DNA of 9,440 nt from Flavobacteriales bacterium UBA1112 (GTDB lineage: Bacteria > Bacteroidota > Bacteroidia > Flavobacteriales_D > Sanyastnellaceae), in the NCBI GenBank assembly GCA_002313415.1, contig DCBH01000038.1, positions 1 to 9,440 on the forward strand, given 5' to 3'. The notes under the pieces were generated by a model. That model was not told the origin of the DNA. It was given only the letters and a program-made list of their open reading frames with translations, and searched no databases. How positions within the stretch are numbered: the first letter of the stretch is position 1; every line of letters begins with the position of its first letter. Below, in pieces: positions 1 to 5,203 of this stretch. The position numbers and the translations under genes are program-made.

Positions 1-225
1 GGGCTTGCAGAATTGATTTTGGCCAAGCACCGCCACGGAGCCTTGGATACCATCAAAATGAAGTTTGTGCAGCGACTTGCCAAGTTCAACAACTACGATA
101 CGTTTGCCGATTCTGCTCTGGGGGATGCGATGCAACCCAATGTGGCATTCAGTGAACCCAAAACCATCACCGTTGGTTCCAAAATGAACGACGATGAAGG
201 AGGGGGTGATGGCGTTCCATTCTGA
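1..225 (+). CDS. dnaB: Replicative DNA helicase DnaB, C-terminal fragment (5' end outside window)
   Basis: The reading frame is open from base 1 to the TGA at 223-225 and gives the last 74 residues of a protein that begins before the window. Residues 1-30 contain AELILAKHRHGALDTIKMKF, which matches the end of the RecA-like helicase domain of DnaB: the AELI..KHR.G core strand, then the basic segment and hydrophobic strand that close the fold. The remaining ~40 residues are a low-complexity acidic and Gly-rich tail ending DGVPF, as variable DnaB C-termini often are. DnaB is the hexameric ATP-dependent helicase that unwinds the replication fork and recruits primase. Walker motifs and the N-terminal domain cannot be checked here. 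The assignment rests on the KHR.GA motif and its position just before a natural stop. Confidence 0.85.
   Translation, partial: GLAELILAKHRHGALDTIKMKFVQRLAKFNNYDTFADSALGDAMQPNVAFSEPKTITVGSKMNDDEGGGDGVPF
77..106 (+). promoter_or_regulatory. Possible promoter inside dnaB for the downstream gene
   Basis: A TTG at 77-79 and TACGTTTG at 99-106 are separated by 19 bases. This fits the Bacteroidota housekeeping pattern of a -33 TTTG/TTG and a -7 TAnnTTTG. Transcription would start near 113, inside the dnaB tail, and give a leader of about 150 bases to the gene at 266. Because the motif sits in coding sequence it may be chance, and the downstream gene could instead be read from the dnaB promoter. Confidence 0.25.
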
Positions 226-265
226 GATGAGAATGGAGGGTGCCCCCTCGCCGTATCTTGAACCC

Positions 266-1537
266 ATGATGGAAATGCTTCGACGTGCTGGATTGACTTT
301 GGTGGGATGCGCACTGCTGCATGCATGTTGGGCTGCGCGCATTTTGGTTCCCATGGACGACAGTCAAACCAATCATTTGAAGGCTTATGGAGTGGCTTTT
401 TGGGTGTTGGAAAATGGGGTTGAGGTGGAGTGGCTTTTGAATTATCGCGGAGGCAGTTTCTTGTTGCCAAACATTTCAGAGATTCAAAATGAGTGCATCA
501 TTCGAGGCGTGGCACATCAGGTCATTGCAGATGTTCAAGCAGGCCAAATTTTGCAAGAGATTTCGGATCCAGAGGCGAACATGGAGCGAGTAAAACTTGA
601 GGTGACGCCAAAAATTGCGGTGTACAGTCCGGAAGGAAAACAGCCGTGGGACGATGCGGTGACGCTCGTTCTGACCTATGCAGAAATCCCTTATGACGTG
701 GTCTATGATACCAAGATTTTGACGGGGGAATTGCCCAAATACGACTGGTTGCATCTGCACCACGAGGACTTTACGGGTCAATATGGAAAGTTTTACCGGG
801 CGTATCGAAGTGCAGCATGGTACCAAGAGGAGGTTGCAAGACAAAGTGGAACGGCAGAAATCATGGGCTTTCAAAAAGTGAGTGAGATGAAGCGATCTGT
901 GGCCCAGGACATCCGTGATTTTGTTCTCGGAGGAGGGTTTTTGTTTACGATGTGCTCAGGGACGGACAGTTACGACATTGCTCTTGCCGCTCAGGAGGTG
1001 GACATCTGTGGTCCAATGTTTGACGGGGATGTGGCAGATCCAGCAGCGCAGTCGAAGATGCAATTTGACGCGGGCTTGGCATTTCAGGATTATCAACTTG
1101 AAATGGATCCGCTGGTGTATGAGTTCTCGGAGATTGACGGAACCAAAGACCACTCTGACATCAAACCCATCAACGATTTTTTCACGCTGTTTGATTTTTC
1201 AGCCAAATGGGACATTGTCCCTACCATGCTGACTCAAAGTCATGAGCGCGTCATCGCGGGTTTCATGGGTCAAACCACTTCGTTTAGGAAGGAATTCATC
1301 CGGCCGGATGTGACGGTTATGGGTGACAACCGCAACTTGCCGACGGCCAAGTACATCCACGGTACGCTGGGGCTCGGGCAGTGGACCTACTACGGCGGCC
1401 ACGATCCAGAAGACTATCGTCACTTGGTCAATGATCCTCCCACAGATTTAAACTTGCACCCCAATTCGCCTGGTTATCGCCTGATTTTGAACAACATTTT
1501 GTTCCCAGCAGCCAAGAAAAAAGACAGGAAAACCTGA
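266..1537 (+). CDS. Secreted conserved Bacteroidota protein, usually labelled 'asparagine synthetase B'; class I amidotransferase-like
   Basis: The 423-aa product resembles, from memory, a flavobacterial family of about 420 aa that databases often label asparagine synthetase B. Shared stretches include ILVPMDDSQTNHLKAYG (27-43), SPEGKQPWDDAVTLVLTYAE (121-140), DWLHLHHEDFTGQYGKF (160-176), GGGFLFTMCSGTDSYDIAL (222-240), YYGGHDPEDY (375-384) and NLHPNSPGYRLILNNILFP (396-414). Nothing supports the name: there is no Cys2 glutaminase domain and no SGGxDS PP-loop. The FLFTMCSG segment (Cys230) looks like the nucleophile elbow of the class I glutamine amidotransferase/DJ-1 fold, with His379 a possible partner; this is inference. 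The ATG at 266 is chosen because residues 1-24 then form a signal peptide (basic LRR, hydrophobic AGLTLVGCALL, small residues before Arg25). ATGs at 269 and 275 are equivalent. An ATG at 209 has a good AGGAGG in front but would add 19 residues and overlap dnaB. Substrate unknown. Confidence 0.85.
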   Translation: MMEMLRRAGLTLVGCALLHACWAARILVPMDDSQTNHLKAYGVAFWVLENGVEVEWLLNYRGGSFLLPNISEIQNECIIRGVAHQVIADVQAGQILQEISDPEANMERVKLEVTPKIAVYSPEGKQPWDDAVTLVLTYAEIPYDVVYDTKILTGELPKYDWLHLHHEDFTGQYGKFYRAYRSAAWYQEEVARQSGTAEIMGFQKVSEMKRSVAQDIRDFVLGGGFLFTMCSGTDSYDIALAAQEVDICGPMFDGDVADPAAQSKMQFDAGLAFQDYQLEMDPLVYEFSEIDGTKDHSDIKPINDFFTLFDFSAKWDIVPTMLTQSHERVIAGFMGQTTSFRKEFIRPDVTVMGDNRNLPTAKYIHGTLGLGQWTYYGGHDPEDYRHLVNDPPTDLNLHPNSPGYRLILNNILFPAAKKKDRKT

Positions 1538-1570
1538 ACGTATTTACATGGGATATGGACGCCAGGTGGT

Positions 1571-1604
1571 CCATTCAGAAAGGCTGAAAATCAGCCTTGA
1601 ATGG
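1571..1604. terminator. Bidirectional hairpin between convergent genes
   Basis: An inner stem AGGCTGA (1581-1587) / TCAGCCT (1591-1597) has a 3-base AAA loop. An outer stem CCATTCA (1571-1577) / TGAATGG (1598-1604) continues it after a GAA bulge (1578-1580), giving 14 pairs. It lies between two genes converging from 1537 and 1591, where a shared terminator is expected. The 3' arm covers the stop codon (1591-1593) and last codons of the minus-strand gene. Neither side has a clear U tract, so a factor-independent mechanism is not certain. Confidence 0.6.
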
Positions 1605-2178
1605 TTGCGGTCAAGGTGACCATACAAAGTCCACTTTCGTGAGAGGACGATTCAAATTCGATGGGGCCGGCAGTTCGTTTGGCCATGCTAATGAGTCCAA
1701 GGCCAGCATTGCCAAATTGAACATCTTGACCTCCCACACAAAGCGCGTCGATGTATGCCTTTCTCAACTCTGAATGGGTGAGGTTGTTCAATTCTCCGAT
1801 TCTTTCCGTCACTCTTGAAGCGGCCTCATCTTCCATGAGGTTGCCACAGTGGAGTTGATACCCCAAAGGGGTGTTCTCCAAGGTCAAATAAAGTGTGATT
1901 TCCCCGCGTTCGTCGATGTGTCCGTGGTGGATGACATTTTGTACGGCTTCGATCAGCACAAACGTCGCTCTTTTCACTTCCTTTCTCGTGCGAGGTGAGT
2001 GGTGCAATGCACGTTCGGCGAGTTGCACCAAATGGGGAATCATGTCGCCATCCACCAGACCGGTGTAGGAGAGCAAGACTCCCATTCCCGAAGATGAGGG
2101 AGTTGGGGTAACTGACATCTCACGGCGCAGGCGTTTTCGCAGCGACGGCAAAAGTGAGATGGGATTGTGACGTGTCAT
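1591..2178 (-). CDS. SiaB-like (DUF6272) histidine-kinase-fold ATPase / protein kinase
   Basis: The product is 195 aa. Features of the SiaB/DUF6272 family can be read in order: the opening strand VLLSYTGLVDGDMI (34-47); an N box EAVQNVIHHG (77-86) that would bind Mg-ATP; the CGNLMED segment (111-117) matching the family's 'GNLV.NE'; ERIGELNNLTHSELRKAY (125-142); and a glycine lid GNAGLGLISMAKR (156-168). In Pseudomonas, SiaB phosphorylates the small protein SiaC, opposed by the phosphatase SiaA, to control a diguanylate cyclase. By analogy this is a cytoplasmic Ser/Thr kinase or anti-sigma-type switch. No SiaC (DUF1987) or SpoIIE-type phosphatase is visible nearby. The ATG at 2178 is used. 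The ATG at 2118 is equally possible and would remove a basic 20-residue leader; neither has a clear Shine-Dalgarno, and a TTG at 2187 is also in frame. Family assignment is firm; role here is inferred. Confidence 0.8.
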   Translation of the reverse strand: MTRHNPISLLPSLRKRLRREMSVTPTPSSSGMGVLLSYTGLVDGDMIPHLVQLAERALHHSPRTRKEVKRATFVLIEAVQNVIHHGHIDERGEITLYLTLENTPLGYQLHCGNLMEDEAASRVTERIGELNNLTHSELRKAYIDALCVGGQDVQFGNAGLGLISMAKRTAGPIEFESSSHESGLCMVTLTATIQG

Positions 2179-2237
2179 GGGTTTCAAAATCTCGACGAAT
2201 CAACGATAATGCCCTTCGAACAGGACGCCGCAAGCTA

Positions 2238-2264
2238 CGAGTTGGTGGCTGCAGGCGCAACTCG
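2238..2264. repeat. Inverted repeat upstream of the SiaB-like gene
   Basis: CGAGTTG (2238-2244) and CAACTCG (2258-2264) can pair as a 7-bp stem around a 13-base loop that itself contains the palindrome CTGCAG. It lies about 60 bases upstream of the 2178 start in the non-coding stretch 2179-2318. It could be a leader hairpin or operator, or the processed end of the upstream transcript. On the plus strand it is followed by an A-rich run. Nothing else was recognised in this stretch. Confidence 0.35.
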
Positions 2265-2318
2265 AAAAGAAACAATTGATTCACACACATAATTCTAAAG
2301 TGAGACCTTGAATGTTGT

Positions 2319-2600
2319 TTAAATGAACCCACGTATGCATGATTCGGGAACGAGTGGCAACCCTTCAGGTGTTCGGATCATTTGGTAAAACAGGGGATGC
2401 ATGAAGTTCAATGTGCGGGCAAACTGGCGACCTGCGAAATGACACTTCCACACTTCCATGGCGATGCGCTTCGTCGTATTCCATGCATAAGGACTGAAGC
2501 CCTGTGGTCGCGCAAATCTTTCTACCCACATTCGAGCTTGCGGCGGTGTGGTAATCGAACATGGTGTGGCGATGAGGTCAGGGTTGAGAGGGAGAGACAT
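2319..2600 (-). CDS. Possible small hypothetical protein, 93 aa
   Basis: I do not recognise this protein. An open frame runs from the ATG at 2600 to TAA at 2319 in the same orientation as the genes on both sides, filling most of a 500-base gap that would otherwise be empty. The A-rich AAGAAAA directly before the ATG is what many Bacteroidota starts show. The product begins MSLPLNPDLIATP, is rich in aromatic and basic residues (AWNTTKRIAMEVWKCHF), has no signal peptide or membrane segment, and ends CIRGFI. Codon choice looks plausibly coding, but the plus strand carries a competing open frame of similar length (2382-2690), so the evidence is weak. It could be a real accessory gene, a remnant of a longer gene, or chance. 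Confidence 0.35.
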   Translation of the reverse strand: MSLPLNPDLIATPCSITTPPQARMWVERFARPQGFSPYAWNTTKRIAMEVWKCHFAGRQFARTLNFMHPLFYQMIRTPEGLPLVPESCIRGFI

Positions 2601-2616
2601 TTTTCTTGGATATGGT

Positions 2617-2638
2617 GGTTCAACGGATTTCCTGAACC
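2617..2638. repeat. Inverted repeat GGTTCA-N10-TGAACC
   Basis: Perfect 6-base arms GGTTCA (2617-2622) and TGAACC (2633-2638) flank a 10-base centre, 17 bases upstream of the possible start at 2600. The dyad spacing would suit a dimeric DNA-binding protein, and a WYL regulator gene lies directly upstream. The rest of the gap (2601-2691) holds a 7-T run on the minus strand (2679-2685) shortly after the WYL stop codon and no strong hairpin next to it, so at most a weak terminator. Confidence 0.3.
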
Positions 2639-2691
2639 AAAGGGAACCAAGCACTCCGCAATGGATTTACGGACCCTGAAAAAAAGATGAA

Positions 2692-3726
2692 TTAACCTTG
2701 GTTTTGCCGTGCTACGGCTTTCTTAAGTGACTCAACCACAGCAAGTTTAATGTGGTCAGGTTGCAAAATGGTGATTTCACTTGCGTGGGCTTGCAACCAC
2801 TGAAGCAATTCAAAAGTGGGCATGACTCGCAGTGAAACCAAATGACCGCTGTCATCTTTGGAAATGGACTGAGAGTGATGCAAAGGTTGTGATGTCAAAT
2901 ATTTTGCGAGTACGGAATCACACTCAAAACGCACATCTTCCGGCTCAGCATCACCCAAGACAGTGATGCCCAAGGCGTGGGTGAAATAATCGCTCGATTT
3001 GAACGAGTCTTCCACTTGAAATCGGGTTTCATGATCAACATCCAAAGTCATGATGCGGTCACAACCAAACGTACGAACGTGACCCTTGCTGGCATCCCAT
3101 CCCAGCAAGTACCACCGATTTCTGTATTCCTTCAAGAGGTAAGGATGCAAGTTGTAGCTGGTGATGGTGTCAGAATCCTCGCGGAATTTGGTGTAACCCA
3201 GGCGGATGCCGTGCCTTTCGCGAATGGCCTGGAGGAGAGGCGCCAAATGTTCCGAACCACTCGCGTGCGGTGTGCTCTCAAATTGAATGTATTTGTCCAT
3301 GCCCTCGGTGTCTAAATTGGGTGACACAGCAAGGCGATCTGCAATTTTTCCCAAGGCTTGGTCGAATTGCTGAAAGATGGGCAAGTCCCGAAATTGGATG
3401 AGCGTGTTGGTGGCAAACCGGATGGCATCGAGGTCGTCGTCGTTCAATTGAACGTCATTGATGCTGTAGCCCTCCTCGGTGTAGTGATAACCGCGCTCAT
3501 CACGATGGTATTCAATCGGCGCGTAATAACCCAGGTCCGCCTCGTTTCGCATCGCCCAGAGGTCTTTTTCAACCGTTGAAATGCTAATGTGCTCTCCGTC
3601 GCTGCCATATAGCGCCTCTTCACAAGCTTGACGCAGTTCCTCCTTGGTGGGGAAAGGCTTACCTGAATTGGTCAAGCATCGGTCAATGATCCGATAGCGA
3701 AGAAGGGCGTATTTGTTCGCAGGCAT
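2692..3726 (-). CDS. WYL-domain transcriptional regulator
   Basis: The product is 344 aa with the usual three-part layout. Residues ~5-80 form a winged helix-turn-helix (NKYALLRYRIIDRCL, then ISISTVEKDLWAMRNE as the likely recognition region, then GYYAPIEYHRDERGYHYTEEGY as the wing). Residues ~161-235 are the WYL domain, with the literal motif at W205-Y206-L207 in NRWYLLGWD and the following strand VRTFGCDRI. Residues ~255-335 fit the C-terminal WCX extension. WYL proteins are DNA-binding regulators that sense nucleic acids or nucleotides, and several control DNA-damage or phage-defence genes (PafBC, BrxR, CapW). The ATG at 3726 follows the stop of the muramidase-like gene by three bases, so the two are probably co-transcribed. 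No defence or repair genes are visible nearby, so the targets are unknown. Confidence 0.9.
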   Translation of the reverse strand: MPANKYALLRYRIIDRCLTNSGKPFPTKEELRQACEEALYGSDGEHISISTVEKDLWAMRNEADLGYYAPIEYHRDERGYHYTEEGYSINDVQLNDDDLDAIRFATNTLIQFRDLPIFQQFDQALGKIADRLAVSPNLDTEGMDKYIQFESTPHASGSEHLAPLLQAIRERHGIRLGYTKFREDSDTITSYNLHPYLLKEYRNRWYLLGWDASKGHVRTFGCDRIMTLDVDHETRFQVEDSFKSSDYFTHALGITVLGDAEPEDVRFECDSVLAKYLTSQPLHHSQSISKDDSGHLVSLRVMPTFELLQWLQAHASEITILQPDHIKLAVVESLKKAVARQNQG

Positions 3727-3729
3727 GGT

Positions 3730-4431
3730 TCAGTTCGTCGCGTGAGCTGTCGAAGGGGCGAATTGCTTCATCATGGATAGGCCGCGTGGCACGTATTGGG
3801 GATCGTGCGTTCGAGGCAGTCCTGTCCGCGGGTAGGGCTGGCCTGTGTTGTGCATGTGAAAACAATCTCGAAATCTACCCTGACGCATTACCTGTCCATA
3901 GGTTTGATTGATCCAGTTGGCCCCATGCTTGATGCCATTGGGTCCTCGAATGTCGCGGATGTTGACATCGAGAAGGATGCATTTGTAACCCATGAGTTGA
4001 AACGGTCCCCATGAGGTGGCCAAATTGCGCAGGGCATCGTCGGAAGCATCTGTCAAATGAGCCGCGGTGACGTTTTCATAATTCTCACGCTTGCCGTCTC
4101 GCACTCGTTGAAGCTGCTTGAAGATGTGGGGCTCAAAGCGCGCTCCTGCCGGCTTTTTCCCCGAGCACTCCAACATGAGAAGTGCCATGAGGTAGCCGTA
4201 ATCCAAATCGTACCTCTCGGCAGCGCGCTGCACGTCTCGACTGTAAAAAGACTCCGCAGCCTCCTGACCAGCGCGATCTCCGGCAGCATGCCAGGGCGTG
4301 ACGAAGTGAGCTTGATAGTATTGCCAACCCACATAGAGCCCTCCAAACACACATGCAGCAGAAATCAAGTGCTTCAATCGATTTTGGTTCGACTTCGCGC
4401 TTCTGCGGCGGTATGTTTTCTTTTTGGCCAT
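3730..4431 (-). CDS. Membrane-anchored N-acetylmuramidase-like (lysozyme-fold, DUF3380-type) protein
   Basis: The product is 233 aa. A very basic N-terminus (MAKKKTYRRR) precedes one hydrophobic segment (~21-38, HLISAACVFGGLYVGW), so it is probably an N-in single-pass protein with its domain in the periplasm. Residues ~65-220 carry a lysozyme-like domain: LMALLMLECSGK (81-91) with Glu88 as the likely catalytic acid, RFEPHIF (98-104), and ATSWGPFQLMGYKC (138-151). These match the E.SG, FE.H.F and SWG.FQ.MG signatures of the N-acetylmuramidase family known mostly from phage endolysins. No peptidoglycan-binding repeat follows. The likely role is cutting glycan strands during wall remodelling. 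The ATG at 4431 is chosen over an upstream alternative at 4512 because it starts five bases after the DUF554 stop. Activity and exact family are inferred from motifs. Confidence 0.75.
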   Translation of the reverse strand: MAKKKTYRRRSAKSNQNRLKHLISAACVFGGLYVGWQYYQAHFVTPWHAAGDRAGQEAAESFYSRDVQRAAERYDLDYGYLMALLMLECSGKKPAGARFEPHIFKQLQRVRDGKRENYENVTAAHLTDASDDALRNLATSWGPFQLMGYKCILLDVNIRDIRGPNGIKHGANWINQTYGQVMRQGRFRDCFHMHNTGQPYPRTGLPRTHDPQYVPRGLSMMKQFAPSTAHATN

Positions 4432-4436
4432 GGCAG

Positions 4437-5135
4437 TCAAAGCAGCAATTCGTGGAACCATCTGAGGACAGGCAACAACGCCAATGCAGGCAATGCGTCG
4501 ACAAGTGGCCATTGCGGCAAGTTGTATGCACGTACTCCGATGAGTTGCAATCCAATGCCCAACATCAAGATGCCTCCGAGTGCACTGAGTTCAGTGATGA
4601 GCTCAGGAGACATGCCTTGGCCCATGAACCCGAAAGCCAGGGTGAGTCCACCTTGAAATACGAGTACGCCAATGGCCGACCAAAGCACGCCTCGACCGAG
4701 TGTCGCGGCCAGGAATGCACTTGAAATGAGATCCATTGTGCCCTTGATGAACAGGAGGTTGGGCTTGTGGAGAAGCCCGTCTTCCATGCATCCGACCAAC
4801 GTCATGGAGCCGAGACAAAACAAAATCATCGCTTCCACAAATCCACCACCGGCAGTGGCACCCTCGGAGGCATCTTGATTGGTGAAGGCTGTCAATTGAG
4901 CCAAACGCGATTGAAGCTTGAGTTTGTGACCTAGGATTGTCCCGAGGACAAGGGCGAGAAACAATTCGATGGGCTGCTCGGTGTCAAGCGCCATTGTCGT
5001 TCCGATGGCCAGGGTGAATAAGCCCAGCACAACAAACACCTTCTCTTTCAATTCGGTCGACCACCTCGCACCAAGCGCCAGACCTGCGGAAGCGCCAACC
5101 GCCACTGCAACCGTGTTGAAGAGTGTACCGACCAT
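4437..5135 (-). CDS. DUF554 family (YdfK-like) integral membrane protein
   Basis: The product is 232 aa, the usual length of DUF554 proteins. It is strongly hydrophobic, with about seven or eight membrane segments near residues 5-23, 33-50, 56-70, 100-116, 132-147, 150-170, 183-201 and 211-227. Family features include the start MVGTLFNTVAVAVGASAGL, the ILFCLGSMTLVGCMEDGL segment (104-121) and the Gly-rich ALGGILMLGIGLQLIG (185-200). The family's function is not established; the repeated Gly-rich helices suggest a transporter or channel, which is inference. It is the first gene of the minus-strand group and reads divergently from tgt. The ATG at 5135 has only a weak AAAGG upstream. Confidence 0.88.
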   Translation of the reverse strand: MVGTLFNTVAVAVGASAGLALGARWSTELKEKVFVVLGLFTLAIGTTMALDTEQPIELFLALVLGTILGHKLKLQSRLAQLTAFTNQDASEGATAGGGFVEAMILFCLGSMTLVGCMEDGLLHKPNLLFIKGTMDLISSAFLAATLGRGVLWSAIGVLVFQGGLTLAFGFMGQGMSPELITELSALGGILMLGIGLQLIGVRAYNLPQWPLVDALPALALLPVLRWFHELLL

Positions 5136-5145
5136 GCTGTGAAGT

Positions 5146-5153
5146 TACCTTTG
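5146..5153 (+). promoter_or_regulatory. Candidate -7 promoter element for tgt-lptF/G
   Basis: TACCTTTG matches the Bacteroidota -7 consensus TAnnTTTG and lies in the 68-base gap between two divergent genes. Transcription would start near 5160, giving a leader of about 44 bases to the tgt start at 5204. No well-spaced -33 TTG was found; the nearest TTG (5116-5118) is too far upstream. Confidence 0.5.
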
Positions 5154-5162
5154 GGGTTCCAT

Positions 5163-5188
5163 GACCCGGACTTACGCCATGTCCGGTC
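5163..5188 (+). other. Leader hairpin upstream of tgt
   Basis: CCGGAC (5166-5171) and GTCCGG (5181-5186) form a GC-rich 6-bp stem with a 9-base loop. Two more pairs outside it (5163-5164 with 5187-5188) form if C5165 is bulged. It would fill the short leader of tgt and end 15 bases before the TTG start. It does not show the adenine-rich 3' tail of a preQ1-I riboswitch, so I leave it as an unassigned structure. Confidence 0.4.
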
Positions 5189-5203
5189 GTCAACACCGAC
5201 GCG

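Noticed and set aside
266..1537. True asparagine synthetase (asnB)
   Set aside because: No N-terminal Cys nucleophile, no glutaminase domain and no SGGxDS ATP-pyrophosphatase motif; the protein is instead secreted and of a separate family.
2201..2240. tRNA T-arm-like sequence on the minus strand (GTTCGAA)
   Set aside because: The bases flanking the loop do not form a 5-bp stem, and no acceptor, D-arm or anticodon arm could be placed.
2382..2690. 102-aa plus-strand open frame in the gap between the SiaB-like and WYL genes
   Set aside because: Composition is Trp-, His- and Cys-rich without any fold-like pattern, and its orientation opposes the surrounding genes; the minus-strand frame is slightly more plausible.
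4057..4656. 199-aa open frame on the plus strand opposite the muramidase-like and DUF554 genes
   Set aside because: Antisense shadow; the minus-strand frames have coherent membrane segments and motifs, this one does not.
5154..5203. preQ1 riboswitch in front of tgt
   Set aside because: The leader lacks the compact C-rich loop and adenine-rich 3' tail needed for the preQ1-I pseudoknot; only a simple hairpin is visible.
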